Counted from the first letter of the stretch, positions 1-9,664 are shown. The stretch: DNA of 49,838 nucleotides from Nemertoderma westbladi (GCA_032718475.1 JAUCBJ010008812.1:1-49838), one strand, 5' to 3'. Numbers and translations are program-made. Notes: generated by a model from the sequence alone, not told the origin.

Positions 1-766
1 AAATTCATATTTTAAATGAATTTCATAAATTGTCATTTTGTACAATTTATAACATTCCCAAAATTCCATTAATTAATAGATCATGGGAGCGGAGATTCAT
101 CCTATTGAGTGTATTAGAGTGCGAGAATCTCCAACATATAGTCAATAGCCGATAAAATTAATAAAATCATGCATAAAGAGGATATTGACAATTAAAGAAT
201 TATTATTAAATAGCATCCCAGATCTGTATGCATGAGAATTACCCTAATTCTACCGCTAGCATTCCATAATGTCACCATAGCAACACCCACACTAGAATTA
301 GAAGCAAGTTAAAAGAACAATAGAAAGCTTGTCCCATTGCATAGCATAGAGAATATAGCACACTGCTAGTATCCAAGGATACACAGTAATAATGTGACAT
401 TCTGGAAGGCACTGACTAACGGACAAATGGCCTGTATGTGTGCAGTTGGTGACAGTTGTGTGGAATTTGTGCGTTTATAGGTGAATGTTACTGCTAAAGT
501 ATGTTTACAGTAGCTAGTCGCAATTGTAAAAATAGCCCAACTCTCCTATAGAAAGAACCTAAGTGGATCCAAGCCTTTGGGACGGACAGTGGAGTGACTT
601 GTGCCGGTTATCGTTGTCGTGCTGTTGCTACATGTTGGCGTAAACACCGCGACGACGGTACATCGGCGCTGAGAATCCCACTGTCCGGGGGCAAAGAGAA
701 GTAGGCAGCGACGCCCGCTCGCCTAAATATAAACTTATTTGATATTAATAAACTCAGATAGCAGAT
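1..766. other. Gene-free leader upstream of the LTR-element ORFs
   Basis: No convincing reading frame or RNA gene is visible. The last 200 bases are more GC-rich and contain an imperfect inverted pair around 577-690 (GGACAGTGG near 580 and CCACTGTCC near 680). If the element starting at 767 is complete, this stretch is part of its untranslated leader. The LTR terminus seen at 6362-6370 and 6673-6681 (GCGCGTACA / GCGCGAACA) does not occur here, so the 5' LTR is either further upstream or lost. Confidence 0.5.
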
Positions 767-1987
767 ATGACGGAGTTGATAGAAGATGATCTTGGTATTA
801 GGGAGCGATATACTCTACCTTTACAAGCATTTGTGGATAGCTTAATACGCGGTGAAGCCGATCCAACCATTACGGAGGACGATGGTCGTTATATCGAACC
901 GCCGATGTCCCAAGAGCAACTTGCGCGTGAATTGGACTATCGAAAATTCACCACTCGCTATACGAATCGTAATGGTACGTATATGGACTTCTTAACGACC
1001 GGCCATCCTATCGATTTACATGATACTGACGATGTAGATACAGAGAGGGAAATGGTTCTATTTAAATATAATACACAGCGGAGTCGTAACGATAAACCGA
1101 GAATAGATCACGAAAATTCTATTCGTAATAGACTGGAAAGAGAAAACGTTGAAGAACCAGATAAACGCATCGACTTCAACGAATACCTAGAATTTTTGAG
1201 AGAAACCTATCTCAACATCGCTAGTCAGCAGAACTTAGAGACTCGATATCCTCAAGGTATACATCACGACCCTGTGGTAGAACTCAAACGGCTCTATTTC
1301 ACTATGATGTATCTTACCGCCGATCGTCCACTACCTGTTATCCCGGATAGTTTTGAACAAATGGAAGAATATTGCAAAACTGGAGAACGTTCACCCGCGT
1401 TTCCTCTACAGGATGTACGTCTTTGGTATTATTGTGACGAATGCCCTAGACCCAACCAACAAACTGAAAGACACAAACATCCGCGGAGACGTTGCGCTAA
1501 ACATAGTTTTACGCGTTACACTTACGGGAGTTTCGAGCGAAACCTGTTCGACGTACCACCCACGATCGCTCGTCTTAAACGATCACTGAATAAACCCATG
1601 ATCAGAGTTCCGGAATACTCGGTCAGGCCTCCTCATTCCCTAGTGAGACCTCAAACTCTTGATCCTAACAGTATCACTGATCCTCCCGAACTATATTCCC
1701 TGTTCAAAGACTTAGTGTTACCCGAACAATTAATCGGTGGTGCTCCGGTAGTGGGTTCGTTAGACATCCGCCCATCCTACTTAGCCGGATTGGGACGCGG
1801 GCAGCTAATATCGCCCTTTGATCCTTACAATCGTCCAGGATTAAACCCGATGCAACCCGCCACGGAAGTCGAGGAGAGCGTTATAAGAAACACTTTAGAC
1901 GCCATTCGACAGAAAATCGGAAAGGGAACACAAGATTGTTTAGAGAAACGTAAATTACAACAACAAGTCCAATCGGTGAAGGAGTAG
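767..1987 (+). CDS. LTR-element ORF A, 406-residue unrecognised protein with a Cys/His cluster
   Basis: The frame runs from ATG 767 to TAG 1985-1987 without interruption. The N-terminal two thirds is charged. Residues 223-246 form a possible zinc site (C223, C226, H236, H238, C243, H246). The C-terminal part is rich in proline and is followed by a lysine/glutamine-rich end. I do not recognise the family. Its position at the start of a gag-like region suggests a structural or nucleic-acid-binding role in a particle, but that is inference. The frame ends within 34 bases of overlap with the next frame (1954-2274), so the protein may continue by frameshift or may simply be broken by mutation. Confidence 0.65.
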   Translation: MTELIEDDLGIRERYTLPLQAFVDSLIRGEADPTITEDDGRYIEPPMSQEQLARELDYRKFTTRYTNRNGTYMDFLTTGHPIDLHDTDDVDTEREMVLFKYNTQRSRNDKPRIDHENSIRNRLERENVEEPDKRIDFNEYLEFLRETYLNIASQQNLETRYPQGIHHDPVVELKRLYFTMMYLTADRPLPVIPDSFEQMEEYCKTGERSPAFPLQDVRLWYYCDECPRPNQQTERHKHPRRRCAKHSFTRYTYGSFERNLFDVPPTIARLKRSLNKPMIRVPEYSVRPPHSLVRPQTLDPNSITDPPELYSLFKDLVLPEQLIGGAPVVGSLDIRPSYLAGLGRGQLISPFDPYNRPGLNPMQPATEVEESVIRNTLDAIRQKIGKGTQDCLEKRKLQQQVQSVKE

Positions 1988-2274
1988 CCTTGCCACAGTT
2001 CGATAGAGAAATTCAAAACCTCGAGGAAGACATCGAGCTTGGACGCACGTATTCTCTACAAGAATTTTTAGATGAACGCTTACAGAGACAAGCGGAAGAA
2101 AATCTACTCGAAGAGAAACACACGAAACTGGAAGAGAGAGAGGAAGCCGCTTTAGCCCAACCGGAAGCTCAAATCCTCATGACGGACCTCTACTCTAAAA
2201 CCGTATCGTCATCCCTCGATGATTCCACATTTCGGGGACAAGCTCTTCGCGACGATACAACCTCAACCGGTTGA
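1954..2274 (+). CDS. LTR-element ORF B, coiled-coil linker frame without its own early ATG
   Basis: This frame opens at 1954, inside the end of ORF A, and closes with TGA at 2272-2274, inside the start of ORF C. It has no ATG until 2179. The residues are strongly charged, with long runs of Glu, Leu, Gln and Arg, typical of a coiled coil. The composition matches its neighbours, so it looks like the middle of one protein rather than an independent gene. Joining A to B needs a -1 (or +2) shift, and B to C a +1 (or -2) shift. I see no classical slippery heptamer in either overlap. Ordinary indel decay is the simplest explanation, with recoding as an alternative. Confidence 0.5.
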   Translation: MTTTSPIGEGVALPQFDREIQNLEEDIELGRTYSLQEFLDERLQRQAEENLLEEKHTKLEEREEAALAQPEAQILMTDLYSKTVSSSLDDSTFRGQALRDDTTSTG

Positions 2275-5020
2275 TATCAGTATAGGATCACAAAATCTTA
2301 TCGCTGACGCCCCTATGTTACAGCGTCCGCCGATCGAGGCCGCTCGTGTTGACGGTATACTCGTTGAACCTCCGGACAATCGAGCGGATCTTGTCCGTCG
2401 TATGGTACACGATGTCAACATACGCGCTAGACCTTTACAGAACTCGTTTTATGGGATTAAAGACCACCCTTATTACGTTAATCTGACTCAATATTATATG
2501 GTAAAACCAGAAGACCCGACGCATAATTTAAAGTTTCTACCACTAATAAATCCTCTAGACATTGTCGAACTCGAGCAATTGCAGAAACATCTGGATCAGT
2601 TAGTAAAGGTAAACTCATTTAGAAAACCATATAACATTTCTCGAATCGAGAAAGATATAGAACCTCCTTATAATCTCGATGGATTTATTAAAACTCGATT
2701 AGTCCATTGGAATCTAGATGTATTATTTGAAGAAGAGAAAATACAAAGATATGGAAATGTGGAGACGTATACCACTCGGCATATGAAGTATAGTGATCTC
2801 CCTGACGCTAACCAATGCGCCACCTTGTGGCATCCAGTAGGGATGACCCTAGAGAACGCCACCAAGGAGTGGAATGAAACTCTTAATGTTATTGAGATGT
2901 ATGGAGTTGTCACCTATGATAATGAAGGTAGCGTTCCGGTCGGAGAGCTAGGAACTACGCGCATGATCCACATACGCGGATTAGCTGGTTCTACCCACGT
3001 GTTTACGCGAGCGTGTTCCGACGTGATTGATTATTCTTTTGAAACTCTCACCGAAACACAAAAGAATCTCCGACATGGACAATTCGAACTCGCGCAGCGT
3101 TACGTCATTGACACCGAACGCAAACCGGCCATGGGCATCGATGGATCGATGTTACCCCAGCCCGTACTCGAGATGTTGTTCAACGAAAGAATCCTTAAAA
3201 TCGGCTCAGCTGTTTATGGAGATCTCCAAAACGACTTTCGGAATATGGAGAACATTCCATACCCTTTCGTTGATACTCAGCTGATTGCTCCCTGGGCAGA
3301 AGGTCGAGGTTTCTTCCGCACCATGTATGCTAATACGTCTAGCAACATTACAAAGGTGCAACGAACTTCCATCGGACATCTTGCCTTTCAGGAATACGGA
3401 TGGAATTTCAAAGTCGGAAATCCCATTAACTATCAACAAGTATACGGAGACCATTATTCTCGATTATACTTTGATGGACCATTGACCGCACCTGGCGCTG
3501 TGTATAGCTTCATGAGTGTTCCACTCCGTCCCTCCTTAGCTATATACACGATCTTTGAAAACACCGCACTTGCCGGTTGGCTAGCCGATGTGTGCAGTCG
3601 TACTATACGCGCCCATCCATTAATACTTGGGACCAAACTCGCTAAGCTAGATGAACATAATAAATTCATCCGTTTCGAATGTTTCCGGCGATTTTTAACC
3701 CCGTTTCGCAACGTAGATAGCCAATTTAAAGACCGCGCTTTGACCAAACTCAGCCTAAGAAACTCAGCTGCAGAGAAGTTGGATAGCGCTGGATTCGCCA
3801 TTTTCCAAGAGATTTGTATATCGAACTTGCACTCCTCAGTTATACAAAGACCTCGAATCCCCACCGGTTATTCTGTCGTGGAAATTCAGACAATAGGTCC
3901 ACCTGAAGAGACAGACACGCCCACCTCAGCTATGCATTTGGAAGACGAACCAATATGTCTAGAATCTGAGGAGATTCAGCCTATCGCACCCCGGAACAGC
4001 GACAACGATTACATCATAGAATGGTATCAAGGTCCACAGTGTCTCACTGCGTACGATTATCGACACGCCAACTATGTTTCTAGGCAACGTTGTCGGTTAT
4101 GCGCATCGAGAGACCACGATACGCTCATGGACACCAACGTCCGCTGTTCCTATTTCCAAGAACAACCGACTATGGAAATTTATTGCGCATATTGCAGACT
4201 CAATAACTTGCATATCTTTGCGGTTTGCCCTCAATTTATGACTCAATGTCACCATTGTCAACTAAAGGGACATGCCAGTTTCGACTGCCCTTTTAATCAC
4301 GATTTGGAAAGCGTAGATGAAATGATCACACTACGTTACATCAGAGCTTGGGAAGCGAACGCTGATTTACATTGTGATTCGCGCCATCGCTATTATCCTG
4401 GACGCGCTTACGAAGGAGTTTATGCGTTCCATCCTTATCTATTCGCTTCGGTTGAACAGAAATCACGCATATCAAGTTACGAGCTACTGAAGCGCGTTGG
4501 AGAATGCATTTCAACCAAATTCGTACGCAAATTTCTCAGGAGTGTTAATCCTAGCGACCTTCATTCCTATAACTTAATCAATTATATCCGTCAGGATCCG
4601 GACTATGGAGACTTGTTTGTTAACTCACACCCCGAGTTACAGGAAGTATATCGACGGCCTTACGAATACCGAGCCCGCGAACACGAGTTGGAAAGGACCA
4701 TTAAACCCCGGAGGTTTCTAACTGCCTATGGTCCACCCACGGCCCTTGTTCAGACCACTCGTAAAGGACCCGTAAGAGCGGCTGTCTTGAAACGAGCTCT
4801 CAAAGCCGTTAGACCCCTCTCCCCGGACGTTGATGTCAATCAACCCGGTACTTCGACTGGCGGATACACCGACCATAATCCTACACCCTCTGATGCAATC
4901 ATATTGAACCTTTCACCCAGGAGTTATAGCCCTCCTTGTAAAGTGGCTCGCCCCAAAGAGAAAAGGACTCTGGCTAGCTTTAAAAAACTGCGTAAACGCC
5001 GTCCGCGCAAGAAAGACTAA
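2183..5020 (+). CDS. LTR-element ORF C, gag-like protein with three zinc-knuckle-like motifs
   Basis: The frame is open from 2183. The first ATG is at 2219, giving 933 residues up to TAA 5018-5020. Residues 1-600 are an unrecognised, apparently folded region. Residues 625-690 hold three Cys/His units: C625-C628-H633-C643, C656-C659-H665-C670, and C677-C680-H685-C690. The last has the canonical CX2CX4HX4C spacing of retroviral nucleocapsid zinc knuckles; the other two are variants. The C-terminus ends in a lysine/arginine-rich tail (KKLRKRRPRKKD). This order, large N-terminal domain then knuckles then basic tail, is what a Gag protein shows and implies RNA binding. The product is long for a Gag. 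More than 900 codons without interruption suggests recent activity or selection. No enzymatic domain is visible. Confidence 0.7.
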   Translation, partial: RTSTLKPYRHPSMIPHFGDKLFATIQPQPVDISIGSQNLIADAPMLQRPPIEAARVDGILVEPPDNRADLVRRMVHDVNIRARPLQNSFYGIKDHPYYVNLTQYYMVKPEDPTHNLKFLPLINPLDIVELEQLQKHLDQLVKVNSFRKPYNISRIEKDIEPPYNLDGFIKTRLVHWNLDVLFEEEKIQRYGNVETYTTRHMKYSDLPDANQCATLWHPVGMTLENATKEWNETLNVIEMYGVVTYDNEGSVPVGELGTTRMIHIRGLAGSTHVFTRACSDVIDYSFETLTETQKNLRHGQFELAQRYVIDTERKPAMGIDGSMLPQPVLEMLFNERILKIGSAVYGDLQNDFRNMENIPYPFVDTQLIAPWAEGRGFFRTMYANTSSNITKVQRTSIGHLAFQEYGWNFKVGNPINYQQVYGDHYSRLYFDGPLTAPGAVYSFMSVPLRPSLAIYTIFENTALAGWLADVCSRTIRAHPLILGTKLAKLDEHNKFIRFECFRRFLTPFRNVDSQFKDRALTKLSLRNSAAEKLDSAGFAIFQEICISNLHSSVIQRPRIPTGYSVVEIQTIGPPEETDTPTSAMHLEDEPICLESEEIQPIAPRNSDNDYIIEWYQGPQCLTAYDYRHANYVSRQRCRLCASRDHDTLMDTNVRCSYFQEQPTMEIYCAYCRLNNLHIFAVCPQFMTQCHHCQLKGHASFDCPFNHDLESVDEMITLRYIRAWEANADLHCDSRHRYYPGRAYEGVYAFHPYLFASVEQKSRISSYELLKRVGECISTKFVRKFLRSVNPSDLHSYNLINYIRQDPDYGDLFVNSHPELQEVYRRPYEYRAREHELERTIKPRRFLTAYGPPTALVQTTRKGPVRAAVLKRALKAVRPLSPDVDVNQPGTSTGGYTDHNPTPSDAIILNLSPRSYSPPCKVARPKEKRTLASFKKLRKRRPRKKD

Positions 5021-5090
5021 CTGTTTAGAGTATTTACGTATATTAGAAACTGTGATTTTTGTATATTTTATAGACTCAAATCCCATTTTC

Positions 5091-5099
5091 TGGGAGCGG
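5091..5099 (+). other. Polypurine tract candidate
   Basis: TGGGAGCGG lies directly before the TG that opens the 3' LTR. A short purine run abutting the 3' LTR is where plus-strand DNA synthesis is primed in LTR retrotransposons. It is short and includes a T and a C, so the call rests mainly on its position. Confidence 0.55.
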
Positions 5100-6681
5100 T
5101 GTAAAAGCTTCTGTGGGATATAACTGGCCCTTTTGCTTCGCAATCCAGTTTCCCCCCTAGACGCTGGAATACTCTAAAAGGCTCTATAACTATATATAAT
5201 TTCCCCTCGCCCGCAAGGTACCGTTATAGGTGTTTTAACGGACATAAAAGTCATTCTGCTATATACGTGTTTTGGCGGACATGGTGAGGCAAAAAACCTG
5301 CAATGCACCAAATACCTTTACACAGCTTAGCCTTGATGATTCATATTACGACATCTAGCAGCTGGTTGCTGGCATGGAAACAGCCATTGGGCGCATGGTT
5401 CTTTGTTTGGCTTGAGCCAATCAGAGCGATTTTTTCTGTCGACGTGTAGATATTCGGCCGATCATACTAGGAGTGTTCAGTCTTACTTTTTTCTGGATAC
5501 TTTGTGTTGTTGCTATCTAGGCCAGGAACACCGGCTCTAGAGTCAATTCGTTTTCATACTTTAGAAGAAACATTAGTAGGCTTAAATTATAGAGCGTATA
5601 ACTGTTATCTTAACAACTCACATCATATATCAATTCATATCAACTTGTTTCTATTCTTGCATTATCGGTTCAACATACATTATTATACTGCTATTTACTG
5701 TTGTGTTTTGGTTGAATATTATTTGGAGAACATATATAAAGAACCCAAATTTCCCAATTTTCTTGATACACTACAGGTTAGAGAGACGGGTTATATACAG
5801 CGATTGCGACTTATATTATTGTGTATGTAGTGAATTTAATGCTATTTGATAAGCACTACATTGGTCCGTTGCTGTTCTCTTTATATATGATAAAATTCAT
5901 TGACGGTCGGCAAATTAGTGAGCAGTATTGTGTGTTACCGGTAGTGTGCCTGATTGTGATTGATAACTAAGCATTTCCTAAAGAATGCGCCTCATACGTG
6001 AATCATAAGCCTTACCGACTTACCGTTGTGATTAGTATAAGTCATATCTCTGTTTACCTAGATAGAGCGCCACGTCCTAAAGGAACTGTTAATATTTCCC
6101 GAAAGTGAATAATATTAGTCAGAAATTATTTATTAATGATCAATCGAATAATACAATACAGTAAGCTTACACTGCAATAATAATCTAAGCCCTCAGAATC
6201 CAGTCTCCCGGGTATATCCAGCGGGTGAATGGACGCGCACTAGGCTGGCTTCTGCTAATGTTGTGTTTATTGGTATTAAATATTTGTAATCTTCTAAAGT
6301 CTATTTATAAACCAAAAGACATATAAATTTTGGCAGGTTAAACTGCTAAAGGTCTTCAAAAGCGCGTACAGTCATAACTCTGTTTACATACTTAGAGCGC
6401 CACGTCCTAAAGGAACTGTTAATATTTCCTGAAAGTGAATAATATTTGTCAGAGATTATATTAACGATCAATCGAATAGTACAGTAAGTCTACACCGCAA
6501 TAAGGTCAGAGCATCCGAATCCAGTCGCCCTTAACCGTGGGTGAATGGTCGCGCATAGGCTGGCTTCGGCTAATGTAACTTTATGTGTATCAAATACTTG
6601 TTATAGGCTAAAGTCGATTTATAACCTAGAAGACACCTAAAATTGGCAGGTTAAACTGCTAAAGGTCTAAAAGCGCGAACA
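5100..6681 (+). repeat. 3' LTR, with a duplicated 3' segment
   Basis: It begins TGTAAAAGC and ends GCGCGTACA (6370) or, including a duplicated unit, GCGCGAACA (6681). It is homologous along its length to the inverted solo copy at 35697-36793. Shared landmarks include CCAATCAGAGCG (near 5418), TGACGGTCGGCA (near 5902), GCGCCACGTCCTAAAGGAAC (near 6068) and the final GGTTAAACTGCTAAAGGTCT. A TATATAAAG at about 5733 is a possible TATA box. The terminal GTCAT that follows each unit end (6371 and 6682) could be the target duplication, but without a 5' LTR this cannot be tested. Confidence 0.75.
6041..6681 (+). repeat. Direct tandem duplication of about 320 bp inside the LTR
   Basis: Unit 1 is 6041-6370 and unit 2 is 6371-6681. 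Both start GTCATA..CTCTGTTTAC, contain AGAGCGCCACGTCCTAAAGG and end in AAAAGCGCG-ACA. The solo LTR at 35697-36793 has only one unit, so the duplication is specific to this copy or subfamily. The units differ at many positions, so the duplication is not recent. Confidence 0.85.
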
Positions 6682-7370
6682 GTCATGCTGCTGTGCCGGT
6701 ACCGATATAGGCCTATCCACTTCTTGCCTACCTACCGGCATGTACTCCGCGACTTCCGGATCTAATCCCGTCGTTTGCGCTATCTATCGCCTACACTATC
6801 TCTCCCAGCATGGCCTATAATAGTATGTGCAGTAAGGCCTACAGTATGTCCTGCAGTCTGCATGTGCCCTTCCGAACCGATGTTTAATATTCTCAAATCT
6901 CCCCGCGACTACCGTACTCTCGATTGGCAGCTATATCCCGTCGGGAAGTTTCTCTTCCAATCCCCTCTCCTGTTCTCGTCTTCGTATCGGCTATGCCCTG
7001 TACCCCTCTCCTGGCGTGCGGTGCGTTTCTCCGGGGCGACGGCAATCTCCCGGAGTTCGACCCCACTGACTCCCTAACTCCATCTCTACTATCGACGGCT
7101 CGCTATCCGTCCTCGCTCTCCGGTTGCTCCTAGCAACGATTTTTCTATTATTCTTCACTTCTTTTCTCTTCGACCTCTCGGTTAAACTCTACTAATCTTC
7201 TTTTCTCTTCTGACTGGGCTCGACGTCTCGTCCCTCGCCCGCTCTCGGCGCTAACATCTGTCTCTACTCTGTCCGCCTGGACCCTCCTGGGGATACTCAG
7301 TCATCCCCCTACTATTCTCCGTCGTCGGGTGCCGCGGTTCACCTATCTCGCCCCGCGCATTATCCGCCGA
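6682..7370. other. CT-rich stretch, no gene seen
   Basis: Pyrimidine-rich sequence following the LTR. Short open frames occur on the plus strand, but they have the low-complexity Ser/Pro/Leu composition expected from CT-rich DNA. Confidence 0.4.
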
Positions 7371-7760
7371 CGCCTGTGGGACATTCTCTGCCCCCCCCCC
7401 CCCCCGCCCCCCTCTCGCTACTAATCTCTCGTGGTGGGGCGCCCGTAGCCCCCCCCCCCCCCCCCACCCGCTGCTTCTTACTTCACTATCTCTTACCTCG
7501 CTTCTACGCCCCTCTTGCGGGGCATTCTCTGCCCCCCCTCTCTCACCACTAATCTTCTGTGGTGGGGCGCCCATACCCCCCCCCCCCCCACTCGCCACTT
7601 CATACTTCACTACCTCTTACTTCACTTCTACGCCCCTCTTGTGGGGCATTCTCTGCCCCCCCCCCCCCCTCTCTCGCCACTAATCTTCCATGGTGGGGCG
7701 CCCGTAGCCCCCCCCCACTCGCCCCTCCTTACTTCGCCACCTCTTACTTCGCTTCTACAC
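7371..7760. repeat. Tandem repeat of about 125-140 bp with poly-C tracts, three copies
   Basis: Three copies carry the anchor GGCATTCTCTGCCCC (near 7379 in a variant form, 7519 and 7644). Each is followed by a poly-C run, CTCGC-ACTAATCT, GGTGGGGCGCCC, a second poly-C run, and CTTACTTC..TACGCCCC. Period varies with poly-C length. The proline/serine-rich reading frames across it are by-products of the repeat. Confidence 0.75.
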
Positions 7761-7834
7761 CCCCTCTCTAGTCGACGCACTGTCTCTACTGCGGCTGGGT
7801 CTACTCACCCCCGCCTCTCCCTGTGCAACTGCGT

Positions 7835-7975
7835 GGCCTGGCAGGCTCCCGTCGGGTTGACCCACCCCCGCTACTCCCTGCCTAACTACGTGGCCTTGCA
7901 GGCTCCCGTCGGGGTCTCGCACCCCCGCTACTCCCTGCGCACTAACTAGCGTGGCCTTGCAGGCTCTCGTTGGCC
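7835..7975. repeat. Short tandem repeat of about 66 bp, two and a bit copies
   Basis: GTGGCCT(T/G)GCAGGCTC occurs three times (near 7840, 7890 and 7950), separated by CCCGTCGGG and CACCCCCGCTACTCCCTG. It is an extension of the same CT-rich low-complexity domain. Confidence 0.6.
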
Positions 7976-7989
7976 GGACCACCTGTGTC

Positions 7990-8735
7990 TCCTAATTATT
8001 ATTAATAGCCCCGTTATCAATATTATTATTTAAATTATTTAAATTAGAATTATTATTATTTTCTAAATTTAAATTATTATTCGAATTATTTATTATATTT
8101 GAATTTAAAGTTATTCGGTTATTTGGATATTTTGAATATTTGAATTAGAATTATTATTTTGTATATTTAAATTAATATTATTATTTGAATTATTTGTATT
8201 TAAATTAGAATTACCGGATAAAATATTATTTCCTGCAACGAAAGTTTGATTAGGGTTGTCTACTACGGTACTATTAATATTAATATCTTCTAACGTATTA
8301 TTATTACCCCCCCCCCCCCCCCCCCGCTACGGTTACACCAGTTCTGGTTCTGTCGCCCGGTGCCTGTAAGTGGGGTATTAACAAACGTTTCCACTACTTC
8401 TGGCTCCTCGTAAATACTACCCGAGCCAGCCTCACTCTCTGATAGTCCCAACTGCGCCAGTTCTAGTCGGCGCTTCTGTTTGGCCTGATACTGCATAAGC
8501 CCCCTCAACCATGCAGAGCGTGCATATCATCCCGCACACGCTTTCCCGCTCTCTCTCTTTCTCTATCCTCTTGCAAACTCTGGTCGCCTACTCTGTTTCT
8601 CTCGCCACCCGCTACTCTGACCCTCGCTTCTTGCTCTCTATGCTCGTTCATCGCGGTCCTCTCTGCCCTCTGCTTTACCTCCCTCTCCTCTCGCTAACTC
8701 TATATTCATTCGTCTCTCTCTCCACCCTCGCTGCC
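7990..8735. other. AT-rich block, poly-C run and CT-rich flank; weak minus-strand frame
   Basis: 8000-8290 is an (ATT)-rich low-complexity block. A long poly-C run follows at about 8308-8325. A minus-strand frame at 8508-8290 reads as a short acidic/glutamine peptide that runs into poly-glycine from the poly-C. It could be the continuation of the frame at 9621-8740 after frame breaks, but nothing confirms it. Confidence 0.3.
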
Positions 8736-8739
8736 GCTC

Positions 8740-9621
8740 TCATTTCTCGTTCTTTGCGACTCGTTCTCTACTTTCAACTCGTCTCTGGTCTAGCGCCGCA
8801 ATGTCCAACTGACACGCCAGATCTATCTCCAACACCCTTCTTGCTTTTGCGGAGGATGTAGCGGACTTGTCGGTCGCGACGGACTCCCGTCGCCTCTCTG
8901 TCCTACTAACTTTCCCCCGCTTTCCGGGGTTCTCGCTAACCGACGAGACCGAATCCTCGGAGTTAACCTCGGATTCGCCCTCGTGCGGGTCTGCCCAACC
9001 CACTAACTTAATTCCCCTAGCATCCACTAAATACGGCCCTATGTACACTATTTGGGGCTCCATTATCCCGGACCGCCACAGTTCAAATAGTTCGGTGGCG
9101 ACCCCCCTCGCTCTCTCACTGGCTAGTTCTCCCTGCCCGAAGCGAACTAGGTATTTAAAGTGTTTGTTCGACTCACCTAGTCGCTGGTTTAACTTCCCTT
9201 GATCTACCTTTGCTCCTTCTCTGGCCTCTTTGAGCTGTCTTCTTCGTCGCGTTGTAGGCTCGTCGGAGCCGGTCACTGGTTCCGACGTCCTCGTCGCCGA
9301 CCTCTCCTCCTCCCCTCCTGGTTCGGCGTCGTACCGGCGGCCCCACCGTCGCCGTTCCGGTGGGCCGTCCATCGCCCTCGGCCTGTGGCTGGCCGGCGAC
9401 ATCGGTACCTCGACCGCCGTCGTGCGTCGACTCCTCCCCTCCTCTCGTCTCGTGGTAGACGGCCGCCCTCCGCTTGGGTTGCCGGATCGTCTCTCTCCGG
9501 CGAATCCGGCGTTGCGGGTCGATACCGTCGCGTCGCGGCCTCGCGGATCGTTAGGTTGTGTTCGTCCGGGGTCCGCGGCGGTGTCCTCTCTCCCTCTATG
9601 TCTCGGGGCTCTCGCTGCTCA
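8740..9621 (-). CDS. Unrecognised basic protein frame, possibly a retroelement gag remnant
   Basis: On the minus strand the frame is open from 9621 to a stop at 8740. The first ATG is at 9402, giving 220 residues. The N-terminal half is rich in Arg, Pro, Gly and Thr. Residues from about 75 to 140 look like a folded domain (motifs HFKYLVRFGQGELASER, ATELFELWRSG, YIGPYLVDARG). The rest is Ser/Glu/Arg-rich and disordered. The surrounding DNA is purine-rich on this strand, which by itself lengthens open frames, so the evidence comes from the mixed hydrophobic core of the middle segment. I do not recognise the family. A decayed gag protein of an LTR element is a guess from the flanking LTR and the composition. 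It may not be a gene. Confidence 0.35.
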
Positions 9622-9664
9622 TCTTTTAACGTTCTCTGGTTGGCTGGCAGTCACAGTTGTCTAG

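Larger units (their letters stand above)
767..6681 (+). mobile_element. LTR retrotransposon, gag-like internal region plus 3' LTR, no pol visible
   Basis: Three successive reading frames (767-1987, 1954-2274, 2183-5020) end 79 bases before a TG dinucleotide that is preceded by a purine-rich run (5091-5099). The sequence from that TG onward is homologous to a free-standing inverted copy at 35697-36793. That copy has TG/CA ends and a perfect 5-bp target duplication, which defines it as an LTR. The reading frames therefore sit exactly where an internal region should. I see no aspartic protease DTG/DSG motif, no YxDD box and no integrase zinc finger or DDE-like context. The 5' LTR is not in the window. 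It may be a non-autonomous gag-only element (the architecture named TR-GAG in plants) or a 5'-incomplete copy of an unfamiliar family. Clade assignment is not possible by eye. Confidence 0.7.

Noticed and set aside
5504-5830. 108-residue plus-strand frame inside the LTR
   Set aside because: It lies wholly in the LTR, has no recognisable domain, and the homologous solo LTR does not keep the frame open.
7038-7060. GGAGTTCGACCCC resembling a tRNA B box
   Set aside because: No A box, acceptor stem or cloverleaf could be formed around it.
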